NCBI GenBank assembly: GCA_024362935.1
Contig: JANCRA010000028.1
Location: 4,500,501 to 4,564,500 of the forward strand
Length of the DNA stretch: 64,000 nucleotides
Origin: Setophaga petechia
Lineage: Eukaryota; Chordata; Aves; Passeriformes; Parulidae
Direction of reading: 5' to 3'
The notes below the pieces were generated by a model. It was not told where the DNA came from. It was given only the letters and a program-made list of their open reading frames with translations, and did no database searches. Shown here one piece after another: positions 1 through 12,300 of this stretch. Each line of letters opens with the position of its first letter. Position 1 is the stretch's first letter. Position numbers and translations under genes: made by a program.

Positions 1-3000
1 CACAGGATGCTTGCTGCAGAGCAGACCATGCTCTGCTTCTTTCCATTATGGATGAGCCTGGATTGTCCTGTGATTTTTCTGTACAGAGAATTACAGTGTC
101 TCTATAACCAGTTTACATTTTCTCTTGGTTAAAGAGCAGCTTGTATGTCAGGATTAATATAAATGAAGACAAAAATTCGATTTGTGTCTGCAATTCCCAA
201 GGAACTTGTCACCTTTGCTTTCCAGAGAGCATCAGAAGCTGAGAGTATGGACTGGTTTGGAAGTGATCAGAGGGAGGGGGGTACCAGATCAGCTGTGCCT
301 GCCAAGAGTGGGGTGTGGGATGAACACAGGGTCAAACATTACCCTTGATAGATTTCTGTTCCCCACGTTCCGTTTGGATTTTCTGAACCATTTCCTCCTA
401 AAAGTTTGTGCAACCTTGTTTCTCAGTTAAAAGGCTTTTCAAATTTTTTGAAGTTTTTTATTTTATTGCCTTTTTGATGAGTGATATGAACTGCATATAG
501 ACTAGATTTTGCTCCCCCTCATTAATGTTGTAAATTAATTTAGGACTGATTTAGATGCAGGATTAACAACCTGAGGACTAATCCACTCTTTATTCAGAGG
601 ACATAATCAGGATGAGCAGTCTTTCATCCCACATCACTCCATTAGTTAGCAGGACCATCTCATGGGAAGCAAACAATGTTTGTATGTCTGCTGGCAAAGG
701 AACTGTTCAGGGTTAGGGCAGAAGAGTGGGAGACACCAGGCCTGGCCCCAGCTTTGCTCCAGGCTCCTTCTGCTACCCTGGGCAAGTGCTTCTACACTGC
801 ACCATCTCCCCTGATTCTAACATGGAGGAGTCTGGTTTAGAGAAAAGACAAAAGATTAGAAGCAATGTTTGTGTGGTTTAGGGCAGCATCTTTTATTTAA
901 GCAGGATTAAGGATACCTGGGCCATGGGCCACCTGCCAACACAGAAACTTGGTAAGTGGAGGAATAGATTTAATAAGCCTTCAGTTACATGCCTCTATCC
1001 TTATTTACATGAAATGGTGGTTTATTTTCTGAGCACTCTTTTCCTCTGATAGCACTGTGATTAGTACATTATTATCTATATTGCAGAAGCAAAGTCAAGT
1101 CCTCAGTTTTCAGATAAGCAAAAAAAAAAAAAAAACCCCAAGAGAAAACACTGCTTTTCTAAAAGCAACAATTACCTGTTAGAAAACTTGACACACTCAA
1201 GAGAAACCCTGCACTATCTCAGTGATGCTGTTTTCAGAGCCCTGTGTATTTGCCAGAAAAATAAATAACATATCTTGCAATTAACAAATGAATATCCTGC
1301 TGAAGTTAGCTTTTACTTGCTGTCAATGAATAATCTTCAGAAGGATTTCATCCACTGAAGTGAATGAAGATTAAATACATGCTTTGGCAAGTGTCCTTTT
1401 CCACCAGAATATTTTCTTGAAAGCACTTTGTGTCTAATGATACATTGAGGACCTGTTCCCCTGAGTACACTAAATAAATACAAATAATTGCTGTAGAAAA
1501 GAATCTGACAGACAGGCAGTGCCATTTTGGGCATAAGTGATTGATGCTTTGGATAATCAGTGACACTTGTAAAGCTGAAACCTTCTGTTCTGGACACATG
1601 CTGCTCACATCAGATGAGCTGAGCTCTGCTGTCCCACAAGGACAGCATTTTTTAAACATTTAATACAAATTGTTATTAATTGTTTGCATTACAACATTAC
1701 CAAGAAGCTGCAAGTACAGATGAGGACCCTGCTGTGCCATGGGCTGCAGGAAATAAAAAAGGAGGGGATATTGCAGTGGTTCACAAAGTTTGAAATCAAA
1801 GACCAATTGATGGAGCTCCAGAACAGTCTCACCTTTAGTGAGATCATAAAGAATGAATGATTTTATACAATTCAGTGTTGGCCACAATTTCACAGACAAC
1901 CTCCTGACAGGTGTTGGGTACCCACCATGACAGCATAGGAAAACATGTCATGCTGGCACACTATTTCAAAACCTAACAGAATTCTCACTTTTTCAGAGAT
2001 ACAATTGCTCCAGCACAGTTCCCTCAGACAGATGACAGTGACAAGACAGCTACAGCACCACAAATCCGTGACTCTAATTAATAGTTCTGGAGGAGCTTTT
2101 CAAAGCAGGCTGTGTTCTTAAAATCCTGCATTTCTTAAAAATCCTGCTACTCCTTTCCAGTCTCCACGAGGATCAAACTGTGCTGGGTGTGTGCATGAGG
2201 CTGACTCAGTGTCACCCTGTGCAGGCACTGATACAGGATCTCCTTTAAGCCCCCCAGGACAGAGGCCAGAGGAGCTGAGCTTCTCCTGGGCTTGTTCAGC
2301 TCTGCCTAGAGGTGTCTGAGACATGAAAATGCCTGCTCCATTGAAGGACATCAGAGTTGCAATGATCCTTCCTTACACTGTCCTGGCAGCACATTACATA
2401 GGCCTATTGTTCTATTTCTCATGTCTACATTACTAATTTTTCTGCTGCTTTAGCATCTCACTGTCTTTGCTCTCACTGAGGCCTGTCTTTTTCTAACTTT
2501 CTCAAAACCCTCTAATTTTAAGGATTCCTGCATACACAACAAGAGAAATGCTGGAAGCTAACAGCAGAGTCCCAGGGCTGTTGTTAATCCATGAGTTCTC
2601 ATGGATGCCATGGTTAGCCTTGCCTACAGCTTTCATCCTCGGGTTCTTGCCCCAGTGAGTTTTACATTTTCATGCCACACCATGCTCACAGGAACTGTCC
2701 ACTCAGCAGATTCTCTGTCAAGCACTTGAAGGGCAAAATACATCAAACTTATTACCAACTAAAGAAGGGAACAGGATCCTGGTGTTGGTTTATCATGAGT
2801 TTTCTAATCTTAGGGAAGCAACCATCTCCTGTTTGAATTTAGTTCTTGTAAATAAAATAATTATTGGTTCATTCTACACTTAAGTTATTCTGAGACCCTC
2901 CTGCCCAACAGCAAATCAAGGGCAAAAAACCCCCTCATGTTCATTTAGCTTCCCAGCAGGAGTGCATTTATTCACCTTTCTAAGAGTACATTTCACAATC

Positions 3001-3093
3001 AGCATGCCCATGCATCAGAATGAAGAAATCTTAGGCACCCACCAGACAAATGGAATGTTACAGAGAGCAGGGAGAGAGGAAACACTTTCTTAC
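1..3093 (-). other. SPNS2: SPNS2 intron 2 (partial)
   Basis: This is the sequence downstream of the exon 2 donor on the minus strand. I looked for the next SPNS2 exon (VFICSFMVAAPIFGYLGDR-like) on the minus strand and did not find it, so intron 2 is longer than 3.09 kb. The stretch is AT-rich and non-coding. It has a poly-A run near 1119-1135 and otherwise nothing recognisable. Short open frames at 1337-1899 and 2118-2351 on the minus strand show no family resemblance. Confidence 0.8.
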
Positions 3094-3159
3094 CTGTCTG
3101 CAGCAAGCCAGCCCCACTGTCCTTGACTCCAAAGTGCTGCTGGATGTCCAGTAACACAC
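3094..3159 (-). CDS. SPNS2: SPNS2 coding exon 2
   Basis: This 66-nt exon encodes GVLLDIQQHFGVKDSGAGLL followed by QT, with the first Gly shared with exon 1. It matches the segment after TM1 in SPNS2 (LLDIQQHFGVKD.GAGLLQ), the loop leading into TM2 of the transporter. The acceptor is a clear pyrimidine-rich tract ending TTTTCCTTGTAG (AG at 3161-3160). The donor is ACAG|GTAAGA (GT at 3093-3092). The exon enters in phase 1 and leaves in phase 1, with a final G that would begin the Val codon of exon 3 (VFICSF in relatives). The exon is far too short to stand out as an ORF. Its identity rests on the protein match plus both splice sites. Frame continuity with exon 1 across 36.9 kb makes the assignment firm. 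Confidence 0.94.
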
Positions 3160-4013
3160 CTACAAGGAAAACAGAGAATATGCTCAGTGCCTTCAGCCTT
3201 TGACAAGCATTCAACTCAGACCTTTTGTGATGCATCAGCAAAGCTTCAAATTCCAGTTTAAACACATAACTTCTAAAGGTTGTACTCTTTTTTTTTCCTA
3301 TACATGCACTCACAGTAATTTTGGGCTATTACAATAAAAGCAGAGGTGGGTTAGATACAATATCAAACAATGAGCCTGGGAATTAAACCCTCATGAATAG
3401 AAACTGGTCTTTTCTTTCTACTTAAATAAGATTAGGCTTTTCTTTTTGTGTGGTTTTTTTTCTTTTTTTTTCATAATCCAGACCTCTTACTTCTGTTATT
3501 TCACAGAAATACAGGGAAACTGATTCTGCACCTAAGGTGCTTCAAATGGTTTGACAAGACAGACTGAATCCAAGACAAGTTTTAACAAATCTCTGCTGGG
3601 AGGAGATATGACAGATTGATAGCAATGATGAAAGGTTTCATATTTAACTAGTTCTGGGGAGTTTCTACTTTCAAAGCCAATATAACAAATATATTTAAAA
3701 TACCTTAGTAAAGGTGGGTAAGTGATCAGATGCACAGATTTAAAGCAACTACAAGCAGAACCAAAGCAAATCTTCTGTCTTCCTTGAACCCCAATATATT
3801 AATTGGCACAAGCAAAATTAGCAGGTTTTGAAATATTTACACGTTCAACTAGATTTAATATTTTTGTACCAAACATTTTCACACATGTAATATCAGGTGC
3901 ATGGGACAGCCATGTTCTTGTAGCCAACAAACCAACATGAAAACCCAGAGCAGAGCTTTAAGAGCTCATTTGGGGGCACACAGGTTTGCCAAGCTCTATA
4001 TGGTCCAGTGGTC

Positions 4014-4171
4014 TCAGATGCAAATCCATAGGCCTGAATACTTGTCAGTGGTCCAACTATCCAGCATCTGACTTCCTGGGTCTGGAACTGAGTCTGTTGC
4101 TCTCTTTAGATCTGGGACTTCCTTGTTTTGACTGCTGTCTTCCCCAAACCTGAGGATATCAAGTTTCTTCT
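4014..4171 (-). CDS. Terminal exon-like open segment with stop codon
   Basis: A strong acceptor (GGTTTTCTTCTTTTTAG|AG, AG at 4173-4172) opens a frame that reads KKLDILRFGEDSSQNKEVPD and so on, then stops at TGA (4016-4014). The mixed charged composition looks protein-like. A possible ATTAAA poly(A) signal lies about 155 bp further on the minus strand (3854-3859). The segment could be the last exon of a nested gene, an intronic polyadenylation exon of SPNS2, or chance. Confidence 0.15.
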
Positions 4172-4764
4172 CTAAAAAGAAGAAAACCATTCTCCAACCA
4201 CACTGAACAGCCACAGAAGTTCACCTCCAGCTCAAATTCTGATCCAAGGCTTTATTCAAAGTCATTCTTCTCATCTCTGCAGGTTACAGAAATCAGCTAA
4301 GCACCAACTTGAATCACTCACCATAAATGTCCCAGCTTTTGGGACTGCCAAGATCACACTAAATGACAAACACAGGGAGATAAAAGACCCAGAGATAACC
4401 ATTCCCAGAAGACATCTGGGACAATGCCAAGGGAACAGTCATAAATTAAAGATACTAAAGGAAAAGAAGATGGAGAGAAGGAAAGAAAAAGCAAGAAAGC
4501 TCATTTGAGCTATTCTGTACTATCTGTACATCACTGTTTACTCAGGACAGCATTCAGGTGGGCTTTAGGCCTCAATATCTGCCCAGAAACATCAGTTCAA
4601 CCTCCTGCAACAACTCCCACTCTCTATTCTCTCATCAGACTGTTTAGCCCCAAACAAGAGGGCTGAGGGTGGGGAAGGGTGTGAAGCTAACTAATGCCTG
4701 TCATTGCTGATAAAAGTGGGTAGATGCAGAGCCAGGCTCTTCACACTGGTGCCCAGTTAAAGAG

Positions 4765-5008
4765 GCAAAGGGCAGCAAATGAAATCTGGGAAAGTCCATG
4801 TAAACACAAGGAAATGAGTTTTTACTGCCAGGGAGGTCAAACTTGGATGTTCAGAGATGTTGTGGATTCCCCATCCCTGGAGATACTAAAAACCCAACAG
4901 GACACACTCCTGTGCAACCTGCTCTAGCTGACCCTGCTTTTAGCAGGGGGCTTGGTTTAGATGATCTCCAGAGGTCACTTCTGACCTAATTATTCTGTGA
5001 TTCTATAC
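4765..5008 (+). mobile_element. CR1 LINE fragment, 3' end, plus orientation
   Basis: The diagnostic CR1 3' sequence is present in order: a GGTCAAACTTGGA-type segment, GTTGTGGATTCCCCATCCCTGGAGATA, AACCTGCTCTAGCTGACCCTGCTTTTAGCAGGGGGCTTGG, GATGATCTCCAGAGGTC and the terminal ATTCTGTGATTCTA tail. It is 5'-truncated as usual for CR1, and moderately diverged. Confidence 0.9.
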
Positions 5009-8000
5009 TTTTCTGAAGGATTAAGTGCCTGATTACATCCACCCTGACACAATGTTCCCCTGGCCTTTCTTTACCTTTGGAACAGTGCTGTCTACTGCAA
5101 TTTCAATTTGTAGCAGGAATTTCTTTGCTTTCTCTTCAATGGCAGATTTAACTCCATTTACAAAGTGCCCTGGCATTTCTTGACTGTGCTTCCCTAGTTT
5201 GCTCCATTAACAACTGAGATATCATTATCCAGGCAGCAACTGATGAGCAAAAATAAATTTACATTTGCCTAGCAAACCCCAGTGGTGTAGCTGACTTACC
5301 TGCTCCCCTTGGTTTTCCACCCTTCCACAAAAAAAGTGGTTTTTGTGCCACCCAACTTAGAAACCTCAGTGAGCTTAACCAGCTCTGAGCACCCTGGGCT
5401 CCAGTACTGCTTGGTCCCAGACTGCCACATCAGGCAAAGCTCAACAAGCCAAAACAACTCCTGGGCACTATAATCCCAATTTTAGAGACACTGAACTCAT
5501 CAACATCCCCAAGAACAATGTGGAAGAAGAGAGGAAATGCCAAGTACAATATTTTCTCATGCTCTCCTATCATCACTCAGTTGTGCTGCACAGAAATGAA
5601 ATTTCCTATTCATTGCTTGCAGCTGAGCAGGGGGCTGGCCTAGATGGAATATATCCCACAGGGGAATACACTCACATGTCAGAGCTCCATCCAGCACCCT
5701 GAAAGGTGCTCTCCTACCCTCAGCAGCATATTCCCAGCCATGACAGAATGCCAAAGAGACACATTAAACTTCTAAAAGTGTGAGAAGCAGGAGCCTGGGA
5801 TGTGATGGAAAATAGACTTTTGTGGATTTGCATGAAAAACCAGAACAGAAAGTAGAGGGGAATATAATGGTGCCTACACAAAAAAGCAGAGGAGAGTTTC
5901 CAGTTTGTGACAAGTTATTTGTCCAGTGACAGTGGTTTTGCCATCCTACAGACCTTAATGAGTTTTACAAGCTTGAACTCCTGTAGCCACAAATTAAATA
6001 CATTTTGGACACAGACATGCAGACACTTGGATTAATCTTACAATTTTATCCTGGTGATGGAAAGTAGGTTCTGTGGAGAGTCAGTGCAACAGGACAATGC
6101 AGAACCACAATTATAAGTCTTGTGTGACCCTGGAAGGTCTCAGAGGATTAAGAGAGATCTGCATGTCTAAATAGCATGGATTTCCTACTCCAAGTTATTT
6201 TATATTCTCTTTGGACTACAGGTGTTTTGATTTGGGTTTAGAGCATTAAATTAGAGGCAACAGTGGGCAGATGATGCAACACACCTGTGAAGTGATAGTA
6301 GCTGTCTGCTGTGGGAGTTTTCCTGCTCAGCCACTCAGCTGGGGAGACACTCCTCCCCTCCTGAATTCACTCAGCTCTGTTTGCACCTCACCGTGGCAGT
6401 GACTCACCCCAGAATTTAATAAGATTTAGGGATACAATTAAGCAATGATAGACCAGGGGAGAATACAGGAAAATGATAGAGCTTTTGACTTTCCCTTCTG
6501 CTCTAGGTGAGGGGAAGGGAGAGAGCTGGAGCCAGGCTGCAGACAATGACCACACTGCCTGCAGTGCTGTGTCTCACTGCACCTGATGCAACCCAAGAGG
6601 TGAAAACACCACACGTGGCTGGCAAGGTCTTCCTTGGATTAAAGCTCATGCCTATGACCCAGGAGGATTCAGAATAGCCAAGAGCAGGCACCAGCCTCCC
6701 TGAGAACCTCTCTGGAGGGCTGCTGGCCATTTGGGATGTCTCTATGATTACATGGCACCTCGTGCTCTCCCACCTATTATTTTTTAAGCACATTGTGTAT
6801 TTTCAGGGCTGAGCAAACATACAGGAAACATGGTGCCAATCTCCCAGAGCATCTCAGCAGCTGAACCAGACACTGTTAATGCTGATGTAGATTGGGAACT
6901 CAATGAGATGAAACACAGGCAGCACCCAGCCAAGGAGTGCTGATCAAGATGGGCACAGGGACAGGAGTCACTGGGAACCCAGAGAGAAGAGCACAGACTG
7001 GTTACTGCAGCCATCTCCAGGGGACTTGTACCAGGCCTAATGTCTGAGAACCTGACAGACACCAAGGCTGCTATCAGAATTTTGTGGGCACTGGGCATAA
7101 AGAGGGCTTTGAGGAGCAGTTTGGAGGATAAAAGGTCATGGAGTGCTACAGATAGGGAGGGACATGCCTGACCTCGTCACTCACAGGGTCAGAGGGTTTC
7201 TAGGGTACTGCTGATATTTTTACTGATCATTTCACAATCAGTGATTGTAAAAGACCTGATTGATTCCGAGGCTTTTGGAATGCAAATCTGCATTTAATGG
7301 CCCAGGTTATCTCTGTTTTAGGAGAAATACTTTGGGAAAGCCCAATTTTCCTGGAAGTGTGTAGTTCACACTTCAAACAGGGAGGTAGGTGGTCCAGATG
7401 AGGCATGAGGCAAGCTGCTTGCCTAAATAGGTTTTGTGTCCCTGATCTGAGCTACAACAAAAGCTGCAGGATTCTATGTGGGCTCTTCACCAAATGCTGC
7501 TGCCTGTATACATTGGCATGATCAGAAACAGTGTCCATTAGCCAAACCACAGTGACATGACAATTTCAAAGCAAAAACACATCAGAGCTTCCCTGGGACA
7601 GCCCCATTTTCCAGTCACCAAAACAAAACACCATGATTTGCTTTCAAACTGCTTCCAAGGCAGGTGCAAAAAGTAGAGTTGGCCTGTGCACAGAGTGCAG
7701 AGCTGTAGAAATAAAGGCACAGGTTTGCAGTTCACATTCTTTAAATACTGTGTGTGTGCTGCAACACCACTGGCCAAATAACCACTTACTTAAGATAGCA
7801 TGTTCATTTTTAAAGGCATTTTTAATGGGGAAAAAGGACAGTGTTTGAAAGGAGCCAGCACATGATTTTCCACAGGATACAGGATGAGTGCCCCTAGCAC
7901 CTCCCTCCTGCCCCACTGCAGGTCTGGACCTCTCTTTAGGGAACCCAGATTGACACTCTCAACTCCCTGAGAGCCAGTGCAGACTCTGTACTGACAGTTG

Positions 8001-8552
8001 TGTTTCTTCTATTACCTCTTGCTGCCCACCTCTCCTCCTTACAAAGGCATTTTCTTCCCAGGCTGTGGTCCCTGGTACCTCCAGGACCTTCCTCAGAGGC
8101 AGGTAGCTAAGCAGGGACAGCCAAGCCCTGGCCTTCCATCCATTAAAGACACAAACCACCTTCCTCCCATCAGGCTCTTCCTCATGCCTGCAGCCATACT
8201 CAACCTCCTTCAAATAAAGCATTAAGGAGGCAGAGGGGTGGTGCAACACACCTGTCTCTTTAGAGACGTGTGAAAAGATTAGGTGGAGAGAAGTTGATTC
8301 TGAAGTCTCTGTGATTGTATCTTCTCTGCAACCCCAAGGTGCAGCAGCAGTTCACACACTGATCCTGAGCTTCAAACGAGCTGCTTCAGCTCAGCCACCC
8401 ACCAGCTATTAAACACCAGCGTCACAATTTGAGTCCTATTTTAATATTCAGCTGCAGAAAACCACCGTGGTAGCCCTACTGATATTTGTACCTCGAGATA
8501 AATCCCCACTGCTGCCAGAACTAGCAAGTCTAGAATATAAATGCAGTATTAC
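5009..8552. other. Intronic sequence with no recognised gene
   Basis: Apart from the low-confidence exon-like segment at 5300-5421, I see only short unrelated ORFs on both strands (for example 6503-7098 and 7538-8249, minus). None has a recognisable domain. No repeats could be assigned. Confidence 0.6.
5300..5421 (-). CDS. Second exon-like open segment of the hypothetical nested transcript
   Basis: This 122-nt segment has an excellent donor (AGCAG|GTAAGTC, GT at 5299-5298) and a mediocre acceptor (CCTGATGTGGCAG|T). Two frames are open. The frame that would continue from the 8553-8749 segment (phase 2 in) leaves one base (phase 1 out), which fits the start of the 4014-4171 segment. The alternative frame is also open, so frame continuity alone is weak evidence. 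No homology was recognised. Confidence 0.12.
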
Positions 8553-8749
8553 CTTCTTTGGATTGCCATGAAAGCATTCCCTGCCTGCTCTTCAAGTACT
8601 GATAAATGCCTGGTGACATCTGGCTTGAAAACATTGACAGGAGCTTCCTTAGGATATAAACACCAACTTTCATTCTGCAAAACTAGTTTCCACTGTTGCA
8701 TGACACGACAATACACACTGGTGAAACAGTCTTTGGTTTCGAAATAATG
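8553..8749 (-). CDS. Exon-like open segment of unknown function inside SPNS2 intron 1
   Basis: I do not recognise the encoded sequence. The segment is 197 nt and open for 65 codons (it starts HYFETKDCFTSVYCRVMQQW; other stretches include KEAPVNVFKPDVTRHLSVLE). It lies within a 149-codon minus-strand ORF, one of the longest non-repetitive, AT-normal ORFs in the window. It is preceded on the minus strand by a long pyrimidine tract and consensus acceptor (TTTCTTTTTAATCCTGCAG|C, AG at 8751-8750). It is followed by a usable donor (AAGAAG|GTAATA, GT at 8552-8551). It starts in phase 0 and ends in phase 2. This cannot be an SPNS2 coding exon in the known structure, where the junction is phase 1. Chance is a real possibility. 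Confidence 0.2.
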
Positions 8750-9026
8750 CTGCAGGATTAAAAAGAAACAAACAAAACAAACCCAGCAATTAGACAAATC
8801 AAAACAAGGGTTTCCTAAGATCTGCTCACACTGGAATGCATGAAACTTGTGACCTAGAAAGCTCTGAAAAGCAACTGCCAACACCCACAGCAGCGTCCTT
8901 TGGAAGGGGTTTCCCTGAGTAATGGAGCAGAGCGCTGGGAAGAGACAATCACAGCAGCTTGAGCTGAAGATCAGAGTGAGCCAGGATCCTGATGTCATTC
9001 ACAGGACATGAAACAGGTCCTTAAAA

Positions 9027-9292
9027 ATCACAGAATAGAATCAGAGAATACCCTGAGCTGGAAGGAACCCACAGGGATTATCCAGTCCAGCCCCTGGCCC
9101 TGCACAGACACCCAACAATCCCACCCTGGGCATCCCTGGAGCATTGTCCAAGCTCTCTGGAGCTCTGGCAGCCTTGGGCCTGTGCCCATTCCCTGGGGAG
9201 CCTGGCCAGTGCCAGCACCCTCTGGGGGAAGAAAGTTCTCCTGATATCCAGCATAAACCTCCCCTGACAAAGCTCCAGCCACTTCCTAACAA
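9027..9292 (-). mobile_element. CR1 LINE fragment, minus orientation
   Basis: It begins with the reverse complement of the CR1 tail (TCACAGAATAGAATCAGAGAA) and continues through reverse-complement CR1 sequence (ATTATCCAGTCCAGCCCCTG, CCCACCCTGGGCATCCCTGG, GGGGAAGAAAGTTCTCCTGA). It is truncated at its 5' end near 9292, where a 47-bp tandem duplication begins. Confidence 0.9.
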
Positions 9293-9299
9293 AACCCCA

Positions 9300-9392
9300 G
9301 AGAACTGTGAGAGTTCACAGCCTTCAGGGGCACTGAGAGCCTCCCAGAGAATTGTGAGAGTTCACAGCCTTCAGGGGCCCTGAGAGCCTCCC
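9300..9392. repeat. Two-copy 47-bp tandem duplication
   Basis: AGAACTGTGAGAGTTCACAG followed by CCTTCAGGGGCaCTGAGAGC and CTCCCAG is repeated almost exactly, with two substitutions. It sits immediately beyond the 5'-truncated end of a minus-oriented CR1 fragment. Confidence 0.9.
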
Positions 9393-12300
9393 ACACCTGC
9401 AGAAGGAGATGAGGTGGAGGCCTGTCTGAGATGATGGTGCTGGACTGTCAGCACACAGCAGAGGAATTGCTGCTCACTCCAAGCAGCATTTGCAGTGGGT
9501 TTTTGGAAGGACAGGTGCTGTGGGCTCTGCAAAGCACACACTACTGCTGGGTGATGAAATAGAAATGCCTGTCTGAGGTGACATCCCCATTCTGAATCCA
9601 AACCAGTGTTATCCTCAGAGACTCACACCACCTGTCACACCCACTTTTCCCATTCACTGTTTTTGTCATTATTACAGTATCAGCAGGGAAGTATCTGAGC
9701 TATTCATTTATTCATTCATTCCCAAAGGCTACTACTGGCTTACCTGCATAGCATGTAACAAGTAATTAAGCATCAGGGAAAAAAAATAAGGAATGTGATT
9801 AATCAAGAACATGGAGAAGAAGTATATTAAAAAAGCAACTTCTTGCTCTGGCAGTAATAAATGATGGTTTCTCTAACACAGCTCAAGCTCCACTGTAATG
9901 TGGTATGCAAAGTCTGAGCACAAAATTGCCTGGAAGACTGGGAGGAGATAAAAAAGTTCATCAGGTGTAGAATCGATTAGCACAAGGCATAATTAACACA
10001 GGGTCAGGGCGTCTGGGGAAGGCAGCACAGGACAGCCAGTCTTGTTGGGATTTAAAAAAAAACCAAAACAAAACAAATAGGAGTTTGAATGCAACCATGG
10101 CTGCCAAATGCTGGGTGCCTCATTGGTAAACCCACACCCTAATCAAATCCTTCATCTCCTTAATTACAGTGTATGTCTGTTCCCAGGACTATGGCTGGGA
10201 AGGATGTCCTTGTCAAATAGGGAACATGGGATACTTGGCCAGCATGAAACAAAGAGCTTAAATAATTCCCAAAACATGGAACATTTTCCATTTATGGCCC
10301 ATTTCAACAAAAGCTCTCAGCAGTAAGACTTAAAAATGACATGGGCCAGATGTGAGGAGAGGCTCCCAGTGTCACTTCCCTGTCCTGTCCAGCTGGGACA
10401 CAGCTCCCTGCAAGGAGATCCCTCATTTCACCCCTGCCTCATCTCACTTGCAGACTCCTGCTCAGCCTATATAATCAGCCTGGCAGCTCCCACAAGCCAA
10501 GGGAAGACTTCAATTAGAGATAAGTGACAGGATTTGGCTCAAAGGACAAACTAAAATGAATTGGCACCTAGACCTGAACTTAAAACCAAACTTATTCATT
10601 GAGACTTGGAACAGTTCCTTTATGTAGAATGGGAAAAATCAGAATCTCTTACAAATCTGAAAAACCAACAGAAACTGAAGTAGTAGCTGAGGTTTATATT
10701 AGTCATCTGAAAGGACAGGAACCATTAACTTTCAGGCAATGCTTTCTCCTACACCCAGCATCTCTAGTTCAGGACTCAGTTTAGACCCAATTTCTGGGGG
10801 TTTTTATCTCATGCAAACACAGAATGAAACACAATCTTTACCAGAGGGAAAAAATCTACTCTTGGGACATTTTAGATCTAAGCAGCAGCCTCACCAGATT
10901 TTCACATCAAAGAGGAGAGCCTCAAAAAATAACGTTATTATTTCAATTATTCAAATCTCAGAAAATTCAGATACTCCCCCAATTCACATTCTCCTCATGG
11001 ACTCTGTAGCAGAAAAAATTGAGCCTGCCACCAGAAGCTCTACTTGTCTTCTGCCTTTCTAATCTTTAGACAAGACTAACAAGTTGAGCTAATTCATGCA
11101 GTGAAACATATCTCAGAGACTTTGTATATGAACTAATTAAAATAAAGAAAACCAGTATGGATAATGATAGAGCAAACCAAGTGCATATGAATCCAGTCAG
11201 TGACTCACTGCTCCCTTATTTTCCTTATTGGAAAACTTGGCTTATCACCATACCAGGGTGAGGATGAGTCAGGAAACTGGCATGAGCCACAAACTGCAAG
11301 GAAATTAAAATAAGTATTTACAGAATCTCTCTTTTTTTGGAGAGATTTTGGAGATTTTTGCTGTCTTTGTATGGATGTGGTTGTAGACTTCACAGTTGGA
11401 ACCTCATGGTTTTCTGACTAGATAAAATCAAGAAGGGAAAGAGGCATTTATGAGTTCCAGAGACAATACACAATGAGTGGGCTCTTATTCTCAGAATCAG
11501 TTTGATGCCTTTACTTTTATAAAAGTAAATATTTTACCCAAATACATTTGAAGCATATTACCATATTCTACTGAATGCTTGGTACTGCCTTATCAAGTAA
11601 ATAGGTGAGTGTTAATCACTTGGAACCACTCAAAGCACATGCAAATATTTTAACAGCACTAAACTGAGAACTAAGAGTGTGCATGGCATGAGGTTGACAG
11701 TTCTAAACCCAAGTCTGTGCCAGCACAAACACTTTGCTGCCCCCTCACTCACACAGACCATGAGAACTGGCTCTGTTACACCTTCTGACACAGCACCCGT
11801 TGAATTTGAGGTTTTCAGGCAGGTTGGGAACACAAATCCCACCAAAAAGCCTGGGCTATTATGTGCACTTCTGTGTACAAGCAGCTGTGTGTCTGGAGCT
11901 CATTGAGTTTATTTCAAAATAATGAAATTAAATTCAAGCTGTTAAACGAAAAAAAAAATCAGAGAGAAAAAAAAATGTAAATTTCAAGGTTGTGATGGTG
12001 AAAGGAAGAAATCCTCAATGTTCTCTAGTTCCACACTCCAGCACTTTTTACCCACTTCCTTTTCTCCTACAGCTATGCACATTTCTGTGACACAGGAGAC
12101 TGAATGAACTGGGCTAATTAGTGACTGATGATTTACAGCAGATGACAGCTAATTTCTCCAGTTAAGAAGATTTCTATCAAATCTGTAGAAATGTGCACCC
12201 AGATTGGACATACTTCCAAGTGACTGCATCTCATCTCTCATTTGCATTTTGCTTCTGCTTGGCAGTGCCTTGCAGCTATTTCAGAACATCACAAGCTGTC

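Noticed and set aside
1..3093. Search for SPNS2 exon 3.
   Set aside because: No minus-strand segment resembling the TM2 region (VFICSF, GYLGDR) was found. It must lie outside the window.
5626..5660. Possible CR1 word (GAGCAGGGGGCTGGCCTAGATG).
   Set aside because: About 22 bases resemble the CR1 3' region but neither the upstream sequence nor the terminal ATTCTATG tail follows.
8541..8747. Plus-strand 68-codon ORF opposite the exon-like minus segment.
   Set aside because: It is shorter, lacks splice context, and appears to be only the shadow of the minus-strand open segment.
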